Shown here in pieces: positions 9,503-17,170 of a stretch of DNA of 64,000 bases. The number at the start of each line of letters is the position of its first letter. Position 1 is the stretch's first letter. A program made the position numbers and the translations under genes. Under the pieces are notes generated by a model, which did not search any database, was not told the origin of the DNA, and saw nothing but the letters and a program-made list of their open reading frames with translations. The DNA comes from Verrucomicrobiales bacterium (lineage in GTDB: Bacteria; Verrucomicrobiota; Verrucomicrobiia; Limisphaerales; J093), in contig JABTUJ010000038.1 in assembly GCA_015075445.1 (NCBI GenBank), positions 41,218 to 105,217 of the forward strand. Reading direction: 5' to 3'.

Positions 9503-9621
9503 GAGGGACCACCACGGGATCCGGCCGACGGACCGAGGGCTCCCCCACCCGCCGAAAGCGCAGCGCCGCGTGGCTTCCCCCGCGACGACGGTTCCCCCGG
9601 CCGCACCTGGCCGAGACCCCT

Positions 9622-10428
9622 TCAATTTGCCTTGCGGGTCGAACGTTCCATCAGCCAGAACATGTCCTTGTTGTTGGCCGAGGCGACGTTCAGCGACAAG
9701 CCCTTGGTCAGCGGCGGCACGGTGCGGGGGTCCTGCCATTTCTTGATCTCGGCATGGCCGTCCGCGAACGACAGGCCGCCCGCGCGGCCATGGTAGCTGG
9801 CCGGGTAATCCACGATCTTCCACTGCAAAGGTAGGTCCGGATACCCCCACATCCCGACCACCATCTCGCCGTCGTTGATGCTGTCCTCGCGTTCGTCGAG
9901 GAACACCCACGTGAGCGTCGGCCCCGGATCGAGCAGATCGCTCATCTTCTTGTAGATCCGGAACCCGGCCGGGCCGAACCCCGCCACGTCCGTGCTGTCG
10001 AACCAGGCGTTCATGGCGATGCTGCGGACGCGCGGATACACGACCCCGTTGGCCTTGACCGTGCTCTTGTCGCCCGGGCATTTCCAGATCCCCGCCGCCT
10101 GGCCGCAGTAGGGCCAAAGGAGGCTCTTGGTGAGGTTCCGGTTGATGTCCCAGTTCTCGGGCTTCGACGTGAAGTCCAGGTCGCCATCGACCCATTCGTT
10201 CGGGCCATAGGACTGGGGCACCTTGTCCAGGTGATCATCCACGTACAGGCGCCAGGCCAGCATCATCTGCCGGCCGTTGCCCAGGCACGCGATGCCGTGA
10301 GCCTTGGCCTTGGCGCGACCCAGCGCCGGCAGCAGCATGCCGGCCAGGATGGCAATGATCGCGATGACCACGAGCAACTCGATGAGGGTGAAGCCGGTCA
10401 ACCGGGGAAGCGGCGGGTTGGTTTTCAT
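9622..10428 (-). CDS. prepilin-like protein with type IV pilin N-terminal methylation motif
   Basis: A paralogue of the gene at 8627, on the opposite strand. It has a leader of about 11 residues ending L-T-G, then the identical F-T-L-I-E-L-L-V-V-I-A-I-I-A-I-L-A-G-M-L-L-P-A-L segment, I-W-K-C-P-G-D, V-F-L-D-E-R-E-D-S-I-N-D-G and F-A-D-G-H-A-E-I-K-K-W-Q-D-P-R-T. Predicted length is 268 residues. The ATG at 10428 gives the normal leader; upstream in-frame starts add an arginine-rich stretch. The gene is bracketed by the orphan repeat arm at 9476 and the full element at 10568. Function in pilus-like assembly is inferred from the leader only. Confidence 0.85.
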   Translation of the reverse strand: MKTNPPLPRLTGFTLIELLVVIAIIAILAGMLLPALGRAKAKAHGIACLGNGRQMMLAWRLYVDDHLDKVPQSYGPNEWVDGDLDFTSKPENWDINRNLTKSLLWPYCGQAAGIWKCPGDKSTVKANGVVYPRVRSIAMNAWFDSTDVAGFGPAGFRIYKKMSDLLDPGPTLTWVFLDEREDSINDGEMVVGMWGYPDLPLQWKIVDYPASYHGRAGGLSFADGHAEIKKWQDPRTVPPLTKGLSLNVASANNKDMFWLMERSTRKAN

Positions 10429-10567
10429 AGGCGATGGCCCACGGAACAACGCCGCCACGCTACGCGACCCGTCGCCCCCGCGCAAGCGCCGCAACCGGCG
10501 CCGCAACCCAGCGAACCAGCACCGGCGGCCCCCCAGCCGCCCGTTTCCCGCCCGTTTCTCCCCACTT

Positions 10568-10681
10568 GGGGTCGCATCTTAACATTTAACATTCGGGCCT
10601 TCCGACCGGAAGGTCGCTGCCGCTCCGGACGCGCAACCGGGCTGTCCGGTGGCCAATTGTTAAATGTTAAGATGCGACCCC
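10568..10681. repeat. 114-bp inverted-repeat element, copy A (REP-pair/MITE-like)
   Basis: The left arm begins GGGGTCGCATCTTAACATTT; the right arm is its exact reverse complement (AAATGTTAAGATGCGACCCC), giving arms of about 24-26 bases, or 28 if the flanking TT/AA pair is counted. The ~60-base interior is GC-rich and itself palindromic (TTCCGACCGGAAGG). Same length and arms as copy B at 13179. No coding capacity. The arms are AT-richer than everything around them, which makes them easy to see. It sits between the divergent prepilin-like gene and the glycoside hydrolase. Confidence 0.9.
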
Positions 10682-10755
10682 AAATAGGAAGTCGAGCGGG
10701 GCCGGCGGTTATGGGGCAGACACCGGCTCGCACGGCTGCTTGACTGGTGCGCGTT

Positions 10756-13161
10756 ATGAAACTCCCGTTCCGCTGCTGGGCCGGCCTGCTGCCCGGCCTG
10801 CTGGTGACCGCTTCGCCGGCCGACGCCGGCTCCCGTTCGTTGCCTCCCCTGGTCCTGCCGCAAGGCGTGGGGGTCAACATCCACTTCACCCGCGGCCACG
10901 AGCGCGACCTGGACCTGATCGCCGCCGCCGGGTTCCGGTTCATCCGCATGGATTTTGTCTGGAGCAGCACCGAACGGGTTCGAGGCGAGTACGACTGGTC
11001 GGCCTACGACGAGTTGACCGACCAGCTCGATCGGCGCGGTCTCCGGGCGCTCTACATTCTGGATTACTCGAACCCGCTTTACGAAGACACCGTGGTCGCC
11101 CGCAACCCCATCAGCGGCCGCGAGGAACGGACCACGGCGTCTCCGCAGCAGCCGCAAAGCGTGGCCGCGTTCGCCCGCTGGGCCGCGGCGGCCGCGGCGC
11201 ACTTCCAGGGTCGCGGCATTCTCTGGGAGATCTGGAACGAGCCGAACATCAGCTTCTGGAGGCCGCGTCCCGACGTCGAGCAGTACACGACGCTGGCGCT
11301 GGCCACATGCCGGGCGGTGCGGGCAGCCGATCCCGAGGCGATGCTGCTGGCACCCGCCAGTTCGGGATTTCCCTGGGAGTTTCTCGAGGCGTTCTTCCGC
11401 TCCGGGGTGCTCGCGTATCTCGATGCCGTGAGCGTGCACCCCTACCGCAGCTACAGTCAGGCACCCGAGACGGTGGCCCGGGATTACCGGCGACTACGGG
11501 CGCTGATCGAACGCCATGCCCCGCCCGAAAGGCGGTCCCGGCCGATCGTGAGCGGCGAATGGGGCTATGCAACCCATGCACGGGGTGGCGTATCGCTCGA
11601 GACCCAGGCCGCCTTCCTGGTCCGCCAGCAACTCGTCAACCTCCTCCACGGTGTGCCGCTCTCGATCTGGTACGACTGGAAGAACGACGGCCCGGACGCG
11701 AACGATCCCGAGCACAACTTCGGGACGGTCACGGACGCGCTGGAGCCCAAGCCAAACTACCGGGCGGTGCAGACGTTGACGCGGGAGCTCCACGGCTATC
11801 GGATCGCGCGGCGGATCGAGACGGGGCAGGCGGAGGCCTACGTGCTGTTGTTGGTGAGCGACAAGGGCGCCCCGAAACTGGTGGGCTGGAGCGCCACCGA
11901 GAGCCGGCCCGTCGAGCTGCCTTTCCGCGGAGTCACCGCAGACACCGCAGAGTTGGTGGACGGCTGGGGCGAACGACAAGCTTTTGAAACGTCGTTGCGC
12001 AATGCCGGGGAGGCGCTGCGCTGGAATCTCGGACCGCTGCCTCAATACCTCACGCTGCGTTCGCCCCAACGGGAGCTGTCCGCCGCCGCGGCCTGGCAGG
12101 TGGGCCCGATGCCCGCCCTGATCGAGGCCGGAAGCAGCCAGGGCGTGGACGTGCCGGTGCTGGTGACGAACCCGTTTTCGCAACCCCTGACGGTGAAGGC
12201 GAGCCTGCTGGGTTTGGATCCGACCCGCCGCCCCGTGGCTGAAGGCAGACTGGGCCCTGGGGAATCACAGTTGTTCCGGCTTGCCGTACGGACAAACCAG
12301 CGCTGGCCCGCTGAGATCGAAACCCAAATCCGGGTGGAATTGAGCCTCGAGGCGATCGGGAACCAGTCCGCCTGGCAGGGAACCTGGCACGAGCCGTGGC
12401 CCTTCACGCTCGCGAATCCGCTCGACCTGGAGCTCGCTGCGGTCGCCGGAGGTTACCGGCTGCAACTGCGGAACTCTGCGCGGGACGTCGTGGAGGGGCG
12501 AGTTCGTCTGGCGCGTGTTGAACAGGACCTGCGCCTGACCGAAGCGCAGCCGGAAGTCACGCTCGAGGTCAAGAGCGAGCTTCGCAGCACCGGAGTCCAG
12601 ATCTGGGATGTCCAGGGCCGGACCATCGTCGAGACGCCGTGCTGGAGTTTTGTCCCGTTCGACCCGGGGCCGCTCCGCGCCGTGCCCGACGGGGATGGCA
12701 CCGTGGGGGCGCAAGTCCGGCTGACGATGGCCGACGCGCCGGGAGGTGGCACAGCGCCCTACCCCAAAGCGTGGCGACTGGACTACGAGTTTGGTGCCGG
12801 GTGGCGCTTTGTGCGGGTTGCCCCCACGGCCCCGGCGAGTTCGATTCTCCTGGAGTTTCCGGAAGCGCTCGGGCTGTGGGTTCACGGCGACCGGTCTGGC
12901 AACGCACTGCGACTGAGAGTAACGGACTCAGCGGGCCAGACCTTCCAACCCGACGGACCGCGCCTGGACTGGACTGGCTGGCGGTGGGTGGAGTTCGATC
13001 TGAAAAACCTCAGGTCCGCGGGACATTGGGGCGGAGCCAATGACGGGGTGGCGCGCGGCTGGCTGCATCTGGACACGCTGCTGCTGGTAGACAGCACGCG
13101 CGACCCGACGAAAGGCACCCTCTACTTTGCTGGCCCGGTGTTGGTGCGACCCGATCCCTGA
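10756..13161 (+). CDS. secreted glycoside hydrolase (clan GH-A, GH5/GH39-like)
   Basis: An exported enzyme of about 800 residues predicted to act on polysaccharide or glycoside. The ATG at 10756 opens a signal peptide (M-K-L-P-F-R-C-W-A-G-L-L-P-G-L-L) ending near P-A-D-A-G; a GTG three codons upstream is also possible. The N-terminal ~400 residues form a TIM-barrel: G-V-N-I-H-F, F-I-R-M-D-F-V-W near residue 70, the acid/base motif W-N-E-P-N near 162, V-S-V-H-P-Y near 220 and the nucleophile motif S-G-E-W-G-Y near 268. The C-terminal half looks like beta-sandwich and carbohydrate-binding modules. Exact GH family and substrate cannot be set from sequence alone. The gene is flanked on both sides by 114-bp inverted-repeat elements. 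Confidence 0.82.
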   Translation: MKLPFRCWAGLLPGLLVTASPADAGSRSLPPLVLPQGVGVNIHFTRGHERDLDLIAAAGFRFIRMDFVWSSTERVRGEYDWSAYDELTDQLDRRGLRALYILDYSNPLYEDTVVARNPISGREERTTASPQQPQSVAAFARWAAAAAAHFQGRGILWEIWNEPNISFWRPRPDVEQYTTLALATCRAVRAADPEAMLLAPASSGFPWEFLEAFFRSGVLAYLDAVSVHPYRSYSQAPETVARDYRRLRALIERHAPPERRSRPIVSGEWGYATHARGGVSLETQAAFLVRQQLVNLLHGVPLSIWYDWKNDGPDANDPEHNFGTVTDALEPKPNYRAVQTLTRELHGYRIARRIETGQAEAYVLLLVSDKGAPKLVGWSATESRPVELPFRGVTADTAELVDGWGERQAFETSLRNAGEALRWNLGPLPQYLTLRSPQRELSAAAAWQVGPMPALIEAGSSQGVDVPVLVTNPFSQPLTVKASLLGLDPTRRPVAEGRLGPGESQLFRLAVRTNQRWPAEIETQIRVELSLEAIGNQSAWQGTWHEPWPFTLANPLDLELAAVAGGYRLQLRNSARDVVEGRVRLARVEQDLRLTEAQPEVTLEVKSELRSTGVQIWDVQGRTIVETPCWSFVPFDPGPLRAVPDGDGTVGAQVRLTMADAPGGGTAPYPKAWRLDYEFGAGWRFVRVAPTAPASSILLEFPEALGLWVHGDRSGNALRLRVTDSAGQTFQPDGPRLDWTGWRWVEFDLKNLRSAGHWGGANDGVARGWLHLDTLLLVDSTRDPTKGTLYFAGPVLVRPDP

Positions 13162-13178
13162 CCCGCCCACGACCCATT

Positions 13179-13292
13179 GGGGTCGCATCTTAACATTTAA
13201 CAATCGGGGCAGCTCACGGGAAGATCGTCGTCGTCCCGGGCACGGCGGAAGGCGAAGATCTGGCCAATTGTTAAATGTTAAGATGCGACCCC
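13179..13292. repeat. 114-bp inverted-repeat element, copy B
   Basis: Same arms as copy A (GGGGTCGCATCTTAACATTT and its reverse complement) and exactly the same end-to-end length, again with TT before and AA after. The interior is clearly related to copy A but diverged (GGAAGATCGTCGTCGTCCCGG against GGAAGGTCGCTGCCGCTCCGG), so the arms are better conserved than the middle. It begins 18 bases after the glycoside hydrolase stop and lies about 80 bases from the tRNA-Arg gene. Resembles paired REP units mobilised in trans by RAYT enzymes; the link is inference. Confidence 0.9.
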
Positions 13293-13373
13293 AAGAATCA
13301 TGCGGAAAACCGGGAACATGCGTTTGACCCTTGCAAACATTGGATTTTCCTTGTGTCCGTTGGGCGAACTTGG

Positions 13374-13450
13374 TGGCACCCCCGCCGCGATTCGAACGCG
13401 GGACCCTCTGCTTAGAAGGCAGATGCTCTATCCAACTGAGCTACGGGGGC
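13374..13450 (-). tRNA. tRNA-Arg (anticodon TCT)
   Basis: Reads on the minus strand as a complete cloverleaf. The acceptor stem is GCCCCCG with CGGGGGT; the D-arm is AGCTCAGTTGGATAGAGC; the anticodon stem TCTGC/GCAGA encloses the loop CTTCTAA (anticodon TCT, reading AGA); the T-arm has GTTCGAATC. The discriminator base is G and the 3' CCA is encoded. It stands alone, just beyond copy B of the 114-bp element. Confidence 0.95.
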
Positions 13451-13762
13451 AACCAGACGCAGGCACGTCACCCACAGACCCGGTAAGCGCCGCACCCCGA
13501 TGTCGGGATCGCCTCCCGGCACGTGGCCCGACGCCGGTTCCGGACCCGCGAAGAGGCCCGGAACCCGCCAACCGCGCGCGCCGCAAGACGCGGCAGGCAT
13601 TCCGTCCCCGGCCCGTCGGCCGGGCGGCCACCGCTCGAAGGCCCGATCCTGTGTGGGACGTGACATCCAAGTCGTACTATGGCCGCCGACGGGTGACCGG
13701 CAAGCGGATTCACTGGGCCGCTGCGCGCTGGCTTTTTCCGGGGCGTCTGGGAGGATACCGCC
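13451..13762. other. intergenic region, nothing recognised
   Basis: About 310 bases between the tRNA-Arg 5' end and the ZIP transporter. It should hold the tRNA promoter (leftward) and the transporter promoter (rightward). I could not pick out a convincing -35/-10 pair, metal-responsive operator or small gene. A good ribosome binding site (GGGAGGA) lies just before the transporter ATG. Confidence 0.4.
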
Positions 13763-14839
13763 ATGCAGAGCAGTCCTGATTCAGCGGCGGGGTGGCTGGT
13801 TCTCTTCTGTGGTCTGGCGTTTCTGGCGGCGATGGGCGGCGGCGCGCTCCCCACGTTGGTCCGCCTGACCCACACCCGGCTGCAGGTGGCGATCAGTTTC
13901 GTTTCGGGACTGATGCTGGGCCTCGGCGTGTTGCACCTGCTGCCCCATGCGGCGGGTGAACTGCGCTCGGTGGACCAGGCGTCGGCCTGGTTGATGGCCG
14001 GGTTCCTCGTGATGTTCATCCTCCAACGATTCCTCGACTTTCATCATCACGACGTGCCCGAAACTGAGTCTGAGCACGCCCACCACGGCGGCTGCCAGCA
14101 CCATCACGAGGCGGCGCCAGTCGCGGCGGGCGGTCCCGCCCGACCGCTCGACTGGGTGGGAATTGCGATCGGGCTCTCCATTCACTCACTCTTCGACGGC
14201 CTGGCGCTGGCATCGGCGGCGGTGGCGGGGCAACAGGGACACGGGATGGCGCTCGCCTGGGGCACGGCGCTGGCCGTCATCCTGCACAAGCCTTTCAGCG
14301 CCCTGGCGATCACCACGCTCATGGCCGCCAGCAACGCGCCCCGCCGGTGGCATCATCTGGTGAATGCCGCCTTTGCCCTCGTGACCCCCATCGGAGCCGT
14401 GCTGTTCTTTCTGGGCGGGGCGGAGTTCGCCGCGGCCCACCCGGCGGTGTTGGGGGCGGCCCTGGCGTTTTCCGCCGGCACGTTTGTGTGTGTCGCCTGC
14501 GCCGATCTGCTGCCCGAACTGCAGTTCCACTCGCACGACCGGATCAAGCTCACCGTGGCTCTGCTGGTCGGGTTGGCGGTGGCCGTGCTCATCGGGCGGT
14601 TTGGTCACGCTTCCCATGACCACAATCACCTCGAGGACGCCCCTCACGACCCGTCGCATGGTCATGACCATGATCACGATCACGACCACGACCACAACCA
14701 CGATCACGATCACGGCGGGATCTGGCCGGGCTGGTCTGGCGACGGTCTCGCGGTTGCCAATTTCTCCTGGCCCGCGCCGGGTGTTACGACACGAACTTGC
14801 CCGGGTTCAGAATGCCCCGGGGATCCAGGGCGTGTTTGA
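13763..14839 (+). CDS. ZIP family metal transporter with His-rich tail
   Basis: An inner-membrane divalent metal (probably zinc) transporter of about 358 residues with eight hydrophobic segments. The conserved ZIP helices are visible: I-G-L-S-I-H-S-L-F-D-G-L-A-L-A (residues ~135-150) and A-V-I-L-H-K-P-F-S-A-L-A (~170). The cytoplasmic loop between helices 3 and 4 is His-rich (F-H-H-H-D, H-H-G-G-C-Q-H-H-H). The C-terminus adds a tail of H-D/H-N repeats (about residues 285-317), a likely metal-binding tract. The last ~35 codons after the His tract look non-conserved and overlap the convergent GlcD-like gene by 56 bases, so the true protein may effectively end near the tract. ATG at 13763 is preceded by GGGAGGA. 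Confidence 0.85.
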   Translation: MQSSPDSAAGWLVLFCGLAFLAAMGGGALPTLVRLTHTRLQVAISFVSGLMLGLGVLHLLPHAAGELRSVDQASAWLMAGFLVMFILQRFLDFHHHDVPETESEHAHHGGCQHHHEAAPVAAGGPARPLDWVGIAIGLSIHSLFDGLALASAAVAGQQGHGMALAWGTALAVILHKPFSALAITTLMAASNAPRRWHHLVNAAFALVTPIGAVLFFLGGAEFAAAHPAVLGAALAFSAGTFVCVACADLLPELQFHSHDRIKLTVALLVGLAVAVLIGRFGHASHDHNHLEDAPHDPSHGHDHDHDHDHDHNHDHDHGGIWPGWSGDGLAVANFSWPAPGVTTRTCPGSECPGDPGRV

Positions 14840-16163
14840 TCTGGCGGTGCAAGCTGCGCACCGCTGAATCCGCGGCCAACGGCCACCACCGCTGTTTGGC
14901 GAGGCCGATGCCGTGTTCCCCGGTGACGACCCCGCCCCAGGCGAGCACCTGGCGGAACAGGGCGTCCAAGGCGCGCTGACTCCGCTCCTTCGCGCCGGGT
15001 TGGGCGAGGTCCACCATCACATTCACGTGGATGTTGCCGTCGCCGGCGTGACCGAAGCAGGCAATCGGGAGGCCCGAGCGTGCCTGGAGATCCTCGGCGA
15101 ACTGGAACAGGTCCTCCAGCCGGCTACGCGGCACCGCCACGTCTTCGTTGAGCTTGGTCAGCCCGGTGTCGCGGAGGGCATAGGAGAACTCGCGGCGGAT
15201 CTGCCACAAGCGCTCGCATTCGTCCGCGCCGAAGGCCCGCTGCACGAAGCGCGTTTCGGCATTGCGGGCGACGGCCGCCAGGCGTCGAAGTTCGGCCCGG
15301 ACGGACGCCGGCTGGCCGTCCAGTTCGACGATGAGGAGGCCTTCGCAACCGGCCAGGCGACGGCTGCCCGTGCGGCGCTGGGCGGCAGCCAGCGTGAACT
15401 TGTCGGCAATCTCCAGCGCGCAGGGGAGGAACCCGGCGGCGAAGATGTCCCGCAAGGCGCGGGCAGCGGCCGCCATCGAACGGTAGCCCACGCAAAGGCA
15501 GGCGCGCGCCGGCGGGAGCGGCAGCAGCTTGAGGGTCGCCTCGGTGATCACGCCGAGCAGCCCCTCGGAACCGACGAAGAGCCGGGCCAGCTCGAAGCCG
15601 CTCTTGTTCTTGTGCGTGCGGCTGCCCAACCGGGCCACGGTGCCATCCGCCAGCACGACCTCGAGTCCCAGGACGTAGTCGCGCGTCACACCGTACTTGA
15701 GGCAGCGCGGCCCGCCGGCGTTGGTGGCGATGTTGCCCCCAATCGTCGAATCCGCCCGGCTGGCCGGGTCGGGCGGGTAGAACAACCCCCGGGCCTCGAC
15801 GGCATCTTGCAGCGCTTGGGTCGGGACCCCCGGCTGCACCACGGCCACGAAGTCACCCGTATGGATCTCCTTGATGCGTCGGAGCCGGGCGAGGGAGAGG
15901 GCGATGCCCCCCTGGACCGGCACACACCCTCCGACGTACCCGTGGCCCGCACCCCGGGGCGTGATCGGGATGCGATGCGCATGGGCGAAACGCAGGATCC
16001 GGGCGACAGACGCCGTAGTGCGCGGCAAGGCCACAGCGTCCGGCTCATGCCGGGCGAACCATTTATCGCCCGCGTGAGCGGCCCGAGTGGCTTCGTCCAG
16101 GCGCAGTTCACCCGCGGACAACTCGCGGGCCAGGGATCGCAACCGGGCAGCCGGCGCGGTCAT
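14784..16163 (-). CDS. FAD-binding oxidoreductase, GlcD/D-lactate dehydrogenase type
   Basis: A 459-residue flavoprotein of the vanillyl-alcohol-oxidase superfamily that oxidises a 2-hydroxy acid such as glycolate or D-lactate. The FAD-binding (PCMH) half has P-I-T-P-R-G-A-G-H-G-Y-V-G-G (residues ~65-78) and T-I-G-G-N-I-A-T-N-A-G-G-P (~138-150). The C-terminal half carries the family motifs G-H-A-G-D-G-N-I-H-V-N and G-E-H-G-I-G-L-A-K-Q-R-W before the C-terminal P-R-G-I-L-N-P-G-K. Length fits GlcD. No iron-sulphur GlcF-type partner is adjacent. Its ATG overlaps the stop of the small DUF2007 gene by four bases, so the two are co-translated. Confidence 0.9.
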   Translation of the reverse strand: MTAPAARLRSLARELSAGELRLDEATRAAHAGDKWFARHEPDAVALPRTTASVARILRFAHAHRIPITPRGAGHGYVGGCVPVQGGIALSLARLRRIKEIHTGDFVAVVQPGVPTQALQDAVEARGLFYPPDPASRADSTIGGNIATNAGGPRCLKYGVTRDYVLGLEVVLADGTVARLGSRTHKNKSGFELARLFVGSEGLLGVITEATLKLLPLPPARACLCVGYRSMAAAARALRDIFAAGFLPCALEIADKFTLAAAQRRTGSRRLAGCEGLLIVELDGQPASVRAELRRLAAVARNAETRFVQRAFGADECERLWQIRREFSYALRDTGLTKLNEDVAVPRSRLEDLFQFAEDLQARSGLPIACFGHAGDGNIHVNVMVDLAQPGAKERSQRALDALFRQVLAWGGVVTGEHGIGLAKQRWWPLAADSAVRSLHRQIKHALDPRGILNPGKFVS

Positions 16164-16381
16164 TGAGGGTTGTCCTTCGGAGCGTCGATCAGGGAGCGGG
16201 CATCGGCGGCGTTGACCTCCGGGACATCGACCAGGAACTCGATCCCGGCGATCCCGGCGCTGCCGGCGAGGTTTGATTTCTCGTTCCGGATGGTGGCGGG
16301 AATGCCAGCGGCATCGAGTCGCGACCGAACCACCTGCGCCTCGGCATCCCGGAACGTGCGAAAGACAGTGACCAGTTCCAT
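16160..16381 (-). CDS. DUF2007 small protein
   Basis: A 73-residue protein beginning M-E-L-V-T-V-F-R-T-F-R-D-A-E-A-Q, then a single alpha/beta domain with S-R-L-D-A-A-G-I-P-A and a C-terminal F-L-V-D-V-P-E-V-N-A-A-D-A-R. This is the layout of the DUF2007 'putative signal transducing' family, related to PII-like ferredoxin folds. The function is unknown. The stop overlaps the start of the GlcD-like gene (ATGA), suggesting one transcript with it. Confidence 0.75.
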   Translation of the reverse strand: MELVTVFRTFRDAEAQVVRSRLDAAGIPATIRNEKSNLAGSAGIAGIEFLVDVPEVNAADARSLIDAPKDNPQ

Positions 16382-16412
16382 GGCCGAAGGCTACGCCCGG
16401 CGCGGGCGGGCT

Positions 16413-17075
16413 TCAAGCGAGGGGGTCATCCGTGGCGTCGTGGGCGTCCGCACTGGGGCGACACTCACCCGTTTCCCCCATCGGCGGAACGTCCCCTTCC
16501 GAGAAGTGCACCACCTGGTACCGATGAATGGCGGCATCGCGACGACGCCAGTCGTCCGGACCAACACCGGCCTTGAGGGCGAGTTGGCTCAGGAACCGGA
16601 TCTTGTCGGGGAGCTTCTCCCACACTTGCGGCAGATAGGTGGCCCGCCGGTCGCCCAGGCGGAGCAGCACGCCATCGCGACCCGGTTCGAGCTGGTCCAG
16701 CAGGTCCTGCGGTGAGCGGAACCGCACCAGCTCAGGGGGGGAGAGCACGCTGATCTCGATCTCGATGGTGTCGAGTTCCTCCGCAGCCACGGGCGGGAAG
16801 CGGGCGTCCTGGGTGGCGGCGACGCGGGTGTTCTCGACCACGGCCCGCCAGAGCGGCCAACGCGGCTCGACGTTGCCGATGCAGCCCCGCAACTGTCCCT
16901 GCTGCGTCAGCGTGACGAAGCAGCCCAGGCTGCCGTTGAGCCGCGGCGGCAGCTTGCATGCCTCAAAGCTCGGCACGACAGTCCCTGCGACGGTGCATCG
17001 CAAGGTCTCACGCGCCAACCCGAGGAGCAGGAGCTGTTCGTCGGCATTGAGTTGGGGTTCGCTTGAGCTGGACAT
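16413..17075 (-). CDS. amrA: AmmeMemoRadiSam system protein A (AMMECR1 domain)
   Basis: A 220-residue AMMECR1-domain protein. The conserved core is visible: P-P-R-L-N-G-S-L-G-C-F-V-T-L, then L-R-G-C-I-G-N (residues ~62-68), V-A-A-T-Q-D-A-R-F-P-P-V, I-E-I-S-V-L-S-P-P-E and T-Y-L-P-Q-V-W-E-K-L-P. The family is found with a Memo-like protein and a radical SAM enzyme in the AmmeMemoRadiSam system, whose chemistry is not established. Both partners are here, but about 4 kb away at 21232-23213, separated by a polysaccharide operon. ATG at 17075 is chosen since upstream codons are not family-like. Confidence 0.9.
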   Translation of the reverse strand: MSSSSEPQLNADEQLLLLGLARETLRCTVAGTVVPSFEACKLPPRLNGSLGCFVTLTQQGQLRGCIGNVEPRWPLWRAVVENTRVAATQDARFPPVAAEELDTIEIEISVLSPPELVRFRSPQDLLDQLEPGRDGVLLRLGDRRATYLPQVWEKLPDKIRFLSQLALKAGVGPDDWRRRDAAIHRYQVVHFSEGDVPPMGETGECRPSADAHDATDDPLA

Positions 17076-17170
17076 GATGAACCGGACCGACGCGTTTCTG
17101 CCGCCATGGCTCCCGCGAAGCAAGTCGATTGGCCACGGCATTTCCGTGCCCGGGCCCGCCGGCGTGTCGC

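Noticed and set aside
14640..14713. Simple repeat of CATGAC/CACGAC type
   Set aside because: Explained by the His/Asp-rich coding tract of the ZIP transporter.
13374..16163. Genomic island integrated at the tRNA-Arg
   Set aside because: No integrase, no second copy of the tRNA 3' end found nearby, and downstream genes are ordinary housekeeping types.
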